A DNA stretch of 15,886 bases from Terriglobia bacterium (lineage in GTDB: Bacteria > Acidobacteriota > Terriglobia > UBA7540): positions 1-15,886 of the forward strand of contig JASHSC010000299.1 in the NCBI GenBank assembly GCA_030036915.1. The letters are read 5' to 3'. Positions within the stretch are counted from its first letter, which is position 1. The number at the start of each line of letters is the position of its first letter. The notes beneath the pieces are model-generated. The model was not told the origin of the DNA. It made no database searches and saw only the letters and a program-made list of their open reading frames with translations. Below, in pieces: positions 7,601 through 15,096 of this stretch. The position numbers were made by a program, and so were the translations under genes.

Positions 7601-8671
7601 TCACCCTGTGCGAGCTTCTTCCCGCATGGCCACCGGTTCGCCTTGCGGGGCGGGAGCGCACGACTCCCGGCGAATCAGTCTTGTGGGGAGGGTTACCACT
7701 TGCGGCTTCGCGTCCAGGCGGGAGATCTGATTCAGGAGAAGTTCGGCCATCTGCTTGCCGAGTTGGTCAGTGAAGACGCGCACGGAGGTGAGGGGAGGGA
7801 GGAGCGCCGAGGCTTCAATCGTATCGTTCACACCGATCACGCTGACGTCGGCGGGAACCCTCAACCCATTGTCGGCCAGCGCACGATAAGCTCCGCGCGC
7901 TGTGGTGTCGTCACCGGCCATGATCGCGGTGATCGGCCGGCCCTCGCTCAGAATCGATTTCGTGGCCAGGTAGCCCAGGTCCTCGGGATTATCAATGTTC
8001 AAGTCGCGAATCAGCGGCGGCAATCCAGCATCCTCCATGGCGCGGCGATAGCCCTGGCTGCGACGCGCGAACCAGGCGAATTGGCAATTGCCGACGTACC
8101 AGATGTCGCGGTGACCGAGGGACTGAAGGTAAGTGGTGGCCTCCTGCACGCCGCCGATGTCGTCAAAGAACACCGCGCTGTATTGGTCGCTGCGCCAGTC
8201 GCCCACAATGTTGTTGCCCAGGCAGACCGTGGGCAGGTGACGGTCCGTGAGCGCGTCCAGCAGGTTCTGGGAATTGGTTCCCGCGGCGATGACGCCACGC
8301 ACCACGCGGCGATTCTGAAGAAGCCGGGGAATGTGAAGCTGGTCCCATTGGACCTTGGGGGAGTATTGCAGAGGCAGAAAGAGCACGCCAAAGTCATTGG
8401 CGGCGCAATGTGCTTCCGCACCAACCAGCACGGCGGAGTGAAAAGGATGCAGAACAGCGCGATTGCTGAGCAGGAAAGCGATGATGCGTGAATCGTTGTG
8501 GCGCTCGACGTCGAAACCCAGCTTTAAGGCGGTCTTGATGACGCGCTCGTGCAGGCTGGCGCGGACACGCTCGCTTCCGTTCAGCACGCGCGAGACCGTA
8601 GCGTTGCTCAGCCCCGCCGCGCGCGCAATGTCCTGAATTCTGACTTTAGAATTTGGCGTTTTCTTCGCCAC
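7601..8671 (-). CDS. LacI-family transcriptional regulator
   Basis: A 356-residue sugar-responsive DNA-binding regulator of the LacI/GalR family. The N-terminal helix-turn-helix is clear (VRIQDIARAAGLSNATVSRV, residues 10-29, followed by LNGSERVRASLHERV with the hinge region near 50-60). The rest is the periplasmic-binding-protein-like effector domain, with the characteristic IAAGTNSQ, IMAGDDTTARGAYRAL, VPADVSVIGVNDT and PPLTSVRVFTDQLGKQMAELL segments. The start is a GTG at 8671 supported by AGGTAG just upstream; no better in-frame ATG lies near the helix-turn-helix. The C-terminal tail is polar and slightly long. It is divergent from the TonB-dependent receptor across 824 bases, the arrangement expected for a local regulator of that receptor, so a role in sensing the sugar it imports is likely but inferred. 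Confidence 0.95.
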   Translation of the reverse strand: MAKKTPNSKVRIQDIARAAGLSNATVSRVLNGSERVRASLHERVIKTALKLGFDVERHNDSRIIAFLLSNRAVLHPFHSAVLVGAEAHCAANDFGVLFLPLQYSPKVQWDQLHIPRLLQNRRVVRGVIAAGTNSQNLLDALTDRHLPTVCLGNNIVGDWRSDQYSAVFFDDIGGVQEATTYLQSLGHRDIWYVGNCQFAWFARRSQGYRRAMEDAGLPPLIRDLNIDNPEDLGYLATKSILSEGRPITAIMAGDDTTARGAYRALADNGLRVPADVSVIGVNDTIEASALLPPLTSVRVFTDQLGKQMAELLLNQISRLDAKPQVVTLPTRLIRRESCAPAPQGEPVAMREEARTG

Positions 8672-8787
8672 AATCTACCTAGACGCTCTCTGGGAACATT
8701 CGTACTCAAGCTTCATCAACATCATCCAGTGCAACAACTCTCCTGAATCCAAATCTTGAAATCGTGGCGGAAGCTTACGACAAATAC

Positions 8788-8799
8788 TGAAATATTTCA
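8788..8799. promoter_or_regulatory. Candidate operator palindrome TGAAATATTTCA
   Basis: Perfect 12-bp palindrome 117 bases upstream of the LacI GTG start. Its core GAAATATTTC differs only in the two central bases from GAAAATTTTC at 9181-9190, next to the receptor promoter. A shared binding site for one regulator is possible. LacI-family operators more often have a central CG, which these lack, so the assignment is tentative. Confidence 0.35.
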
Positions 8800-8990
8800 A
8801 GAGATTTTCGCTGATCATTGGCGGTTTTATCGCCTTTATGAGGCGTTAGGCCATTTCACCAAGTGGAACTTAACCTCCTTCGGGTTTTGGGCTGGACGCC
8901 ACGGTGACCCTGAATGGGTGGATTGAATCTCATCATAACTCGTTTGTATGGTTAAGGATAATCGAACGGATGAAGTTTCCATTGAAAAGA

Positions 8991-9062
8991 CTCCTCACCC
9001 CAACTCCCCCTCCCCTTTTCCCTGGGGAGAGGGAAGAGGGGAGGGGGAGTTGGGGTGAGGAG
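8991..9062. repeat. CTCACCCCAACTCCCC-type long inverted repeat
   Basis: Perfect 25-bp inverted arms at 8991-9015 (beginning CTCCTCACCCC) and 9038-9062 (ending GGGGTGAGGAG) around a 22-base centre that contains CCCTGGGGAGAGGG. One strand is almost purely pyrimidine then purine. The element lies upstream of the receptor promoter. It resembles dispersed non-coding repeats of high-GC bacteria; no transposase is associated with it. Confidence 0.9.
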
Positions 9063-9064
9063 TT

Positions 9065-9113
9065 CCTTGGCGGTGGCGGTCAGCCCCCCTTGAGGGGCCA
9101 GCCACCGCCAAGG
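9065..9113. repeat. CCTTGGCGGTGGC palindrome adjoining the long inverted repeat
   Basis: Thirteen-base perfect arms, CCTTGGCGGTGGC (9065-9077) and GCCACCGCCAAGG (9101-9113), with an inner CCCCTTGAGGGG hairpin. It starts two bases after the preceding repeat, so the two may form one composite element. Confidence 0.8.
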
Positions 9114-9180
9114 CCTCCGGCTTTGCTGGCGGATGATTACATCGGAAGCTACATGTACCGGCCACAGCGCAAAATATAGT

Positions 9181-9190
9181 GAAAATTTTC
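9181..9190. promoter_or_regulatory. Candidate operator palindrome GAAAATTTTC
   Basis: Perfect 10-bp palindrome directly abutting the -35 box of the receptor promoter, a position suited to regulation. It is nearly the same as the core of the 8788-8799 palindrome. Assignment to LacI is inference only. Confidence 0.35.
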
Positions 9191-9220
9191 TTGACACGAG
9201 GAACGATTTTCAGATACAGT
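9191..9220 (+). promoter_or_regulatory. Putative sigma-70-type promoter of the TonB-dependent receptor gene
   Basis: TTGACA at 9191-9196 matches the -35 consensus exactly. It is followed by an 18-base spacer and TACAGT at 9215-9220 (4 of 6 to TATAAT). GATACA two bases earlier is an alternative -10. Transcription from here would give a leader of about 270 bases before the GTG at 9496. Confidence 0.5.
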
Positions 9221-9240
9221 GCCAGACATCTTCACTGCGT

Positions 9241-9288
9241 TTCCCCTATTTGCGGCCTGAAGCCCAAAGGTGAGCCGGGTCAGGGGAA
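9241..9288 (+). promoter_or_regulatory. Possible structured element in the receptor leader
   Basis: TTCCCCT (9241-9247) pairs perfectly with AGGGGAA (9282-9288). Within this stem CGGC (9253-9256) can pair with GCCG (9274-9277), leaving internal loops. It lies shortly after the predicted promoter. The fold does not match a riboswitch I know; it may be a chance stem, an attenuator or a stabilising 5' structure. Confidence 0.3.
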
Positions 9289-9495
9289 CCTGAGAATCGT
9301 CGAGTCAAGGGTCATAGAAGCTAGTTTTTCCCGAATTGGATTTTCACGCTTCATCCGTGTGCTTACACACGAGACCGCCGAAAAGCGCGGTTTCAGGGGT
9401 GCGAATTTTGTGTGTTTCAACAGAACAGGCTGCGTGTGCGCAAGACAGTGACCAATTCCGAAAATCGGGTCAGGAAAACGGAGAGGAGATTAACG

Positions 9496-12400
9496 GTGAG
9501 GATAAGAATCGGAATCCTTCTGCTTACGGCCTTCGGGCTGGGATTGATCTACCCGGTGGGCGCGCTCGGTCAAGCGGTCAACAACGCTAGAATCCATGGC
9601 ACCGTGACGGACCAGACCGGCGCCGTAGTTCCCAACGCTACCATTGAAGCCACGCAAATTGACACGGGGACCGTCCGGACGGCGATCAGCGGCTCGGCGG
9701 GCGAATACGTGCTGTCAAACCTTCCCGTAGGCGCCTATAGCATTGCGGTGAAGGCAAGCGGTTTTGAGCGCTACATCCAAAATGGAATCGTCCTGCAAGT
9801 GGGGGACAACGTCGCTCTCGACGTCGGCATGAAGGTCGGCACCGTCTCTCAATCCGTGGAAGTCAATGCCGGGGCCTCCATGGTTCAGACTCAAGACACA
9901 TCAATTTCCGAAGTGATCGACCGGCAGAGGATCAATGACCTGCCGCTGAACGGGCGGTTACCCACTCAACTGATCGTTGCAGCCGGGGCAGCCACGAATT
10001 ACATCCCCAATGGTGGGGACTTGACGGGCAGCAAGAACTATTCCAGCTCGGTCAGCATCTCGGTGCAGGGCGGGGAAGGGAATGGCGTGGACTACCTGCT
10101 GGACGGCGCGGACCACAACGACCCGTTTTCCAACGTTAATCTCCCGTTGCCCATTCCCGACGCCCTGGAGGAATTCAGCGTGCAGATGAACGGGCTTTCG
10201 GCGCGCTATGGAGTCCATCCCGGCGCGACGGCGAATTTCGTGACCAAATCCGGGACAAACAACTTTCATGGAGATTTGTTCGAATTCGTCCGCAATGGCG
10301 ACTTCAATGCCCGCCTGTTCGGTGCTGCGGCCGAGGACACGCTGCGGCGCAACCAGTTTGGCGGAACAGCGGGCGGGGCCATCAAGAAGGACAAGCTTTT
10401 CTACTTCGGCGCCTATCAGGGCACTCGCCTCCGCACCGCTCCTGGAACCACCAACAGTTTCATTCCCACCGCCGCGGCGATGGACGGAAACTTTGACACT
10501 TTGGAGTCCGGCGCCTGCGTATCGAAGGCCGGGGCGGGGAATTATCGCCAGCTTTACGATCCCTTCTTGGGAGGTCCATCCTTTGGGGCGGCTTCGGCAA
10601 CCGCAACTTATACCTCCACGCCGCCGCCCATCATTCCGACCACCATGTTCAACTCCTCGGCGCTGAAGATGCTCGCCCTGTTGCCGCAATCTCAAAACGG
10701 CTGCGGCGCGGTTACATACGGCATCCCGACGCCCCAGGATGAGGATATGTTCGTGGGGCGCGTGGATTACACGATCAGCACGAAGCAGAGCCTCTACGGC
10801 CGCTACATGGATTCGGATTTCCGCCAAGTGCCCGTTTATGACCCGTCAGGTCCGCTGGGTCTGCTGACCACCACGACCTACGGCAACTGGGAGCGCGCCC
10901 AAGCCATGGTCCTCGGACACACCTGGTCGCTCTCACAGGGTATCGTCAATACGGCTCACATTTCCTGGACTCGCCTGCGGGATACTCGTGGAGCCGCGGA
11001 CAATGTCCCTAACAATCTCGCCTTCGGCGTGGAGAATCCCGACGGCTCACCGCTCTTCCAATTGGTTCCTCACTTTCTTAACACCACGATCACCGGCTAC
11101 TTCAGCGTAGGGTGTGGCACCTGCGCCCCGGGCTACTTCAACCGCAACACCATGCAAGCCGACGACGACGTGGATTGGATTCACGGCAAACATCAGATCG
11201 TGTTCGGGGGCGAATGGATTCACCATCAACTGAATTCCCCCAGCGCCTTCGACGGCAACGGCGTCTATACTTTCAGCGGCGCGGTGACGAACGACGGGCT
11301 GCTGGATTTGTTGATGGGCGCGCCCTCTTCGTTCCAGCAGAGCATGGCGACCGCGATGAACTGGCGGCAGAATTACATTGCCGGGTACGCGCAGGATGAT
11401 TATCGCGTCTATTCGCGCCTCAATGTTCACGCGGGTGTTCGCTGGGAGCCGTACCTTCCCGAGACGGATATTTACGGGCGGGGAAGCCATTTCTCTCCCA
11501 CGGCCTTTGCCGCGGGACAAGTGAGCACTCAATACACGGAGTCGCCCTACGGTCTGCTCTTTGTCGGCGACCCAGGGATTCCCAAGGGTTATGCCTATAA
11601 TGCGGTTGATTTGTTTTCGCCGCGCGTCGGATTCGCCTGGGATATGACGGGCAGCGGCAAGCAAACGCTGCGCGGTTCCTACAGCATCTTTTTTGACTTG
11701 CCCGAAACGTTTTATCCTGACCGTTTTGCCAACGCCTATCCGTGGGGAGGCAACAACTCTCTGACTCCTGAAACCAACGGTTGCACCGCCACCGCCACGG
11801 GCACGATCGTGGGTGGGTGCGAGCCAGGCTTCACCTCACCCTACGGTTGGGGCGCCACAGCCACCACGGATCCTTACCCGTTGCCTTTCCCGCCGTCCAA
11901 GAGCTTCAATTTCGGCGGACTGAATTCCGAAGGGGTGTATATCAACTTCCAACTGAACTCCAAACTGCCTTCCGTGCAGGAATGGGGCTTGAGCTTTGAG
12001 CGCCAATTGCCTCACAACTGGTTGCTGACGGCGTCCTATCTGGGGACGCACACCGTCCACCTGTGGGCAGGAACTGAGGATGACCCCGCCGTTTACAATC
12101 CTCCGGGCTTTACAGGGTCATCAACCACCAGCAACACCAACCAGCGCCGCGTTCTCTACCTCGAGGACAAGACGGTTACCGTCAACGGTGTGACCGGAAA
12201 CGCAGGCAGCTTCTATTCCACGATCGCCCAGCAGTTCGAGGGCTCCTACGCCTCTTACAATGCTCTGCTGCTCAGCGTGACCCACCGTTTCAGCCAGAAC
12301 TTCACCCTGCTCTCAAATTACACCTGGTCCCATTGCCTCAGCCTGTCGGACTTCACGGGCGAATTGACGGGGCCGAGCTTTGAGAGCCCCGCCAACCCGG

Positions 12401-13011
12401 GCTTGGACTACGGAAATTGCGGCATGAACCTGAACCAGAACTTCAATGCCTCACTGGTGGCGAGCTCGCCGAAATTCCAGGGGGCATGGACCAACCGCCT
12501 GCTGGGCAACTGGCAGCTTTCTCCCATTGTTACTGCCCACAGCGGCCTGTGGTTCTACGGCACGTTGGGTTCGACGGATAACTCTCGCACCGGCGTCGAG
12601 GCGGATCGGCCAATCGAGTCCGGTAGCCCTTACCAGTTCGTCTACAACACGACCAACTCCACGGCGGCGACTCGCTACGTACAAATCCTGAATCCCGCGT
12701 CATTCTCGGAGGCCCCTGTCGGCAGCCTGGGGGATGAAGGACGGAACTCCCTGGTGGGTCCGGGCTTCTTCAATGTTGACGCGGCGCTCGTCCGTTTTTT
12801 CCCGGTAAGAGAACAGATGAAGTTTGAATTCCGTCTTGAGGCTTTTAACCTGTTCAACAAGACAAACCTGGTTCCCCCGGGATGGTCAGTGACCTCTCAA
12901 ACCAACCTGGCGAGTCCGGGAAACGCGAACATTACTTCCAGCACGTTCCCGTACACCACCCAGGCGTTTGACATGCGGATTTTGCAATTGGCTTTGAAGT
13001 TTTACTTCTAG
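9496..13011 (+). CDS. Oar-like TonB-dependent outer-membrane receptor with carboxypeptidase-regulatory-like domain
   Basis: A 1171-residue outer-membrane receptor, probably for energy-dependent uptake of a large substrate such as an oligosaccharide, as inferred for many acidobacterial homologues. A GTG at 9496, preceded by GAGGAG, is the preferred start because a signal peptide begins there (hydrophobic residues 5-20, cleavage near ALGQA). An in-frame ATG at 9412 would put 28 polar residues before the signal. Residues about 28-115 form a CarboxypepD_reg-like domain (RIHGTVTDQTGAVVPNATIE, then GEYVLSNLPVGAYSIAVKASG). A plug-like segment follows (ISEVIDRQRINDLPLNGR, then VDYLLDGADHNDPF and ATANFVTKSGTNNFHGDLFEF), and then a long beta-barrel with alternating aromatic strands. 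The last residues, LQLALKFYF, end in phenylalanine as outer-membrane barrels do. No frameshift is seen. It is followed by an intrinsic terminator and is divergent from a LacI regulator. Family is certain; substrate unknown. Confidence 0.95.
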   Translation: MRIRIGILLLTAFGLGLIYPVGALGQAVNNARIHGTVTDQTGAVVPNATIEATQIDTGTVRTAISGSAGEYVLSNLPVGAYSIAVKASGFERYIQNGIVLQVGDNVALDVGMKVGTVSQSVEVNAGASMVQTQDTSISEVIDRQRINDLPLNGRLPTQLIVAAGAATNYIPNGGDLTGSKNYSSSVSISVQGGEGNGVDYLLDGADHNDPFSNVNLPLPIPDALEEFSVQMNGLSARYGVHPGATANFVTKSGTNNFHGDLFEFVRNGDFNARLFGAAAEDTLRRNQFGGTAGGAIKKDKLFYFGAYQGTRLRTAPGTTNSFIPTAAAMDGNFDTLESGACVSKAGAGNYRQLYDPFLGGPSFGAASATATYTSTPPPIIPTTMFNSSALKMLALLPQSQNGCGAVTYGIPTPQDEDMFVGRVDYTISTKQSLYGRYMDSDFRQVPVYDPSGPLGLLTTTTYGNWERAQAMVLGHTWSLSQGIVNTAHISWTRLRDTRGAADNVPNNLAFGVENPDGSPLFQLVPHFLNTTITGYFSVGCGTCAPGYFNRNTMQADDDVDWIHGKHQIVFGGEWIHHQLNSPSAFDGNGVYTFSGAVTNDGLLDLLMGAPSSFQQSMATAMNWRQNYIAGYAQDDYRVYSRLNVHAGVRWEPYLPETDIYGRGSHFSPTAFAAGQVSTQYTESPYGLLFVGDPGIPKGYAYNAVDLFSPRVGFAWDMTGSGKQTLRGSYSIFFDLPETFYPDRFANAYPWGGNNSLTPETNGCTATATGTIVGGCEPGFTSPYGWGATATTDPYPLPFPPSKSFNFGGLNSEGVYINFQLNSKLPSVQEWGLSFERQLPHNWLLTASYLGTHTVHLWAGTEDDPAVYNPPGFTGSSTTSNTNQRRVLYLEDKTVTVNGVTGNAGSFYSTIAQQFEGSYASYNALLLSVTHRFSQNFTLLSNYTWSHCLSLSDFTGELTGPSFESPANPGLDYGNCGMNLNQNFNASLVASSPKFQGAWTNRLLGNWQLSPIVTAHSGLWFYGTLGSTDNSRTGVEADRPIESGSPYQFVYNTTNSTAATRYVQILNPASFSEAPVGSLGDEGRNSLVGPGFFNVDAALVRFFPVREQMKFEFRLEAFNLFNKTNLVPPGWSVTSQTNLASPGNANITSSTFPYTTQAFDMRILQLALKFYF

Positions 13012-13077
13012 GATCGCTTCTGAATAGCGTCGGTCTTGGGCTTGCTGAATTCGAAGTAGCGGGCGAGAGGTAAGGCA

Positions 13078-13117
13078 GCGGGGCAGAGCGGAAACGTTCT
13101 GCCCCGCTTGCTTTTTT
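13078..13117 (+). terminator. Intrinsic terminator of the receptor gene
   Basis: GCGGGGCAGA (13078-13087) pairs perfectly with TCTGCCCCGC (13098-13107), followed by TTGC and six T residues (13112-13117). It lies 67 bases after the receptor stop codon on the same strand. Confidence 0.9.
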
Positions 13118-13131
13118 GTTGCAGCGCACAT

Positions 13132-13190
13132 CTGTAGCGCGGGTGTCCCCACCCGTGATCTGGACGCGGCTGGGGACAGCCGCGCTACAG
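13132..13190. repeat. CTGTAGCGCGG-type palindromic repeat
   Basis: Twenty-base arms at 13132-13151 and 13171-13190, complementary except for one position (13143). The outer arms read CTGTAGCGCGG and CCGCGCTACAG. A GGGTGTCCCCACCC half-hairpin lies on the left. It ends seven bases beyond the stop codon of the response regulator (minus strand) and follows the receptor terminator, in a convergent gap. Confidence 0.88.
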
Positions 13191-13197
13191 CGAAACT

Positions 13198-13884
13198 TCA
13201 ACTCAATTGCAGCTTGTAACCAACCCAGGGCTCGGTGATGAGGAAGCGGGGGCGGGCGGGCTCCCGCTCGATTTTCTTGCGGAGTTGTTTGATGAACGCG
13301 CGGAGGTACTCGTGATGCTCCGCGTGCTCGGGCCCCCAGATGGCACTGAGGATTTCTTCGTGGGGAATAGCCTTTTCAGGCCGGGCGGCGAAATAGTGGA
13401 GAACCTCGAATTCCGTGGGCGTGAGGCGTATAACTTTGCCGGCCACCGTCACGCGCCGGTTGCGGAAGTCGATTTCCACGGCGTCCAGAGTGAGCTTGGA
13501 CGGTCCTGACTCAAAGGACGAAGTGCTGCGCCGTAGGGCGGAACGGATTCGCGCGAGTAATTCCGGCATGCGGAAAGGTTTGACCACATAATCGTCCGCG
13601 CCCGCATCCAGCCCTGCAATGACGTCGGCCTCAATGTTTTTCACGCTGAGGATGATGATCTCCGAATCCGAGTTGGCGCGAAGCATGCGGCATAATTCCA
13701 GCCCATCGACTCCTGGCATGCTCAGATCCAGAAGAACCAGATGGTACTTGCGGTCCTTCATCATCTCCAGGGCTTCCTCGGCGCTGGCCGCAGTGTCCGT
13801 TTCATATAGTGCGGATGTGAGTGTGGCGCGCAGGACGCGGCGGATTTGCACGTCATCGTCCACCACCAGGATTCTGAAGTCCAT
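13198..13884 (-). CDS. OmpR/PhoB-family response regulator, KdpE-like, orphan
   Basis: A 228-residue two-component response regulator. Receiver domain 1-120: acidic pocket Asp9-Asp11, phospho-acceptor Asp53 in LLDLSMPGVDG, Ser80 in IIILSVKN and Lys102 in DDYVVKPF are all present. Winged-helix domain from about 130: RLTPTEFEVLHYFA, then ILSAIWGPEHAEHHEYLRAF, IKQLRKKIEREPARPRFLI and EPWVGYKL. The WGPEHAEH-YLR and EPARPRFL-E-VGY blocks closely recall KdpE, the potassium-stress regulator. However, no KdpD kinase or KdpFABC pump is nearby, so the symbol is withheld. The ATG at 13884 is chosen for its GAGGGG eight bases upstream; an in-frame ATG at 13923 would add 13 residues without receiver similarity. 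No histidine kinase is in the window, so its partner is elsewhere. Confidence 0.95.
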   Translation of the reverse strand: MDFRILVVDDDVQIRRVLRATLTSALYETDTAASAEEALEMMKDRKYHLVLLDLSMPGVDGLELCRMLRANSDSEIIILSVKNIEADVIAGLDAGADDYVVKPFRMPELLARIRSALRRSTSSFESGPSKLTLDAVEIDFRNRRVTVAGKVIRLTPTEFEVLHYFAARPEKAIPHEEILSAIWGPEHAEHHEYLRAFIKQLRKKIEREPARPRFLITEPWVGYKLQLS

Positions 13885-14105
13885 CGACGCATCCCCTCTT
13901 CCAGTAAAAGGCGACTGCGACATTGCGCTGGCGGACTCTCCGGCAATGGTGCTGGGCGATTCGGGAAAGAGGCCGTCAAGCTTGCAGCTTCAGAATACGC
14001 TTGAGGGGATGAAGAAGGCATAAGCGGTTCATAAGGAATGCGTGAATTTAGGATAATGAACTCACATGTTGGGGAGGTGTCTTTCCGTTTTTGCCCAGCA
14101 TCGCT

Positions 14106-14438
14106 TCACCCGGCGATCGATACGATGCACCCGCCGGCCACGATGAGCGCTCCACCCAGCAGAACCATGCCGGAAGGTTTGTGCCCGAAGCCGAGCCAGG
14201 AAATCACTTGGGCCAGCACGAAGAAGAACGCCACGTAAACGCCGATCAATCGGCCGAAATCCCAGGGTGGGGCATTCACCGTGTATCCGTAAAGCGCTAA
14301 CATCACGCCCCCGAGCAGGAAGAAGAGGCCCATTCGGACGTGTGAAGGACTGCGCAGGCCCAGGCGAATTAAAGCATCACCGCCTGCCTCTACACAGGCA
14401 GCGAAAAACAGGATCAGCATGGCCAGACTGTAGCGCAA
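14106..14438 (-). CDS. Four-helix SMR/YnfA-like small membrane transporter
   Basis: A 110-residue integral membrane protein with four hydrophobic segments (about 4-20, 35-52, 62-82 and 88-108), the size and layout of the small multidrug resistance and YnfA (UPF0060) families within the drug/metabolite transporter superfamily. Family-like positions are an early Glu after the first helix (CVEAGGDALIRLG, compare CEIIGC in YnfA), GRLIGVYVAFFFV (compare GRVYAAYGGVYV) and a glycine-rich last helix (GMVLLGGALIVAGGCIVSI). The start is a TTG at 14438, strongly supported by GGGAGGT eight bases upstream; an ATG seven codons in would cut into the first helix. Such proteins work as dimers in the inner membrane; the substrate cannot be predicted. 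It is on the same strand as the response regulator, 221 bases away with no hairpin repeat between. Confidence 0.85.
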   Translation of the reverse strand: MRYSLAMLILFFAACVEAGGDALIRLGLRSPSHVRMGLFFLLGGVMLALYGYTVNAPPWDFGRLIGVYVAFFFVLAQVISWLGFGHKPSGMVLLGGALIVAGGCIVSIAG

Positions 14439-14557
14439 GATGAATTACCTCCCATGTGAAATGACGAGAATTTCTCGCGCTGCTGCACGCAAGAATGCGC
14501 AGGCAAGGGGACTGAGTATATCTTAACTTTTCGAAACCGTCTTGAACGAACCCCCAG

Positions 14558-14610
14558 CACAGAGCGCACAGAGAAACGCAGAAAGGATTTTCTCTGTGAA
14601 CCTCCTGTTG
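14558..14610. repeat. CACAGAG-type palindromic repeat, copy C (truncated)
   Basis: Shares with copy A the left unit GCACAGAGCGCACAGAGAAA and the centre AGGATTTTCTCTGTGA followed by CCTC, but the right terminal CTCTGTGGTG arm is missing and gives way to TGTTGCCGG. It therefore appears to be an older or truncated copy. Confidence 0.75.
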
Positions 14611-14733
14611 CCGGTTCGGTCGTGCCGGCGGCATCAGGAAAATCTATTGTCGGGGAAAAAAGAATTTACGCGCGCTTCCCAATGTCCCTCATGTAGTCTG
14701 GATGTCGCGCAGTTATGACGCGCGGATTCGGTA

Positions 14734-14889
14734 ATGAAGCACGCGCACGGCATTTTGCGAGAGGATGCGAGGCTTGTCCTAAGCACTCTTCAACGAGATG
14801 CGGAGGAACTGCGGGCGCTTCGAAGCGATACGCTGGATGTTATACGCGAAATAAGAGAACACCATGGTTTCTTATTGAAATCCTTATGA
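14734..14889 (+). pseudogene. Vestigial LysR-like gene fragment
   Basis: A 51-codon open stretch whose middle (STLQRDAEELRALRSDTLDV, then IREI) matches the linker helix of the downstream LysR protein (TLQRYAEELLALRTEALEAI, then RQM). At DNA level 14800-14824 and 15298-15322 share 24 of 25 bases, and similarity extends on both sides. It lacks the helix-turn-helix and effector domain and ends at a TGA after LLKSL. Most simply it is the remnant of a duplicated LysR gene. Expression as a small protein is possible, but there is no clear ribosome site at its ATG. Confidence 0.6.
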
Positions 14890-15096
14890 TGTGTTTATGC
14901 TTTTTTCACGGCCTTCGTCGTAGGCTGGCTTTTCTGGCTTGGGTGCACCGTAAGGTCAGGCTGGGATATTAATGCTCGCAATTGTCATGTGCGGATTTTG
15001 GTGAAAAGGGCGCACTGTATTTTGGCAAAGGGTGGGGGGCTCACTCTTTATGAATCGGCCATGCGCACGATTAAACAAACGCGCGTCCGTCATCAG

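Larger units (their letters stand above)
8672..9495. other. 824-base divergent intergenic region between LacI and receptor genes
   Basis: No convincing gene is seen. From left to right it holds a 12-bp palindrome TGAAATATTTCA (8788-8799) inside a wider CTTGAAAT/ATTTCAAG pair (8755-8762 and 8794-8801), two palindromic repeats at 8991-9113, a 10-bp palindrome GAAAATTTTC (9181-9190), a promoter-like TTGACA/TACAGT pair, and a leader of about 270 bases with hairpin potential. Small open frames exist but have no coding character. Confidence 0.7.
14439..15096. other. 658-base gap between the SMR-like and LysR genes
   Basis: Contains the third, truncated CACAGAG repeat (14558-14610) and a LysR-like remnant (14734-14889). 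The stretch from about 14890 to 15060 is more AT-rich and presumably holds the promoter of the LysR gene, but no convincing -35/-10 pair was found. No RNA gene is seen. Confidence 0.6.

Noticed and set aside
7643..8491. 282-codon plus-strand open frame opposite the LacI gene
   Set aside because: Shadow of the LacI regulator, with no ribosome site or domain.
8991..9113. Insertion sequence ends
   Set aside because: The inverted arms enclose only about 20 bases and there is no transposase or visible target duplication.
9281..9300. CTGAGA after GGGGAACC, resembling a TPP riboswitch motif
   Set aside because: The other conserved TPP segments are missing downstream, and the downstream gene is not a thiamine gene.
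9958..10827. 289-codon minus-strand open frame within the receptor gene
   Set aside because: Antisense shadow of the receptor, no domain or plausible start.
14888..14972. Short open frame after the LysR remnant (MCLCFFHGLRRRL...)
   Set aside because: Too short, no ribosome site and no similarity I can recognise.
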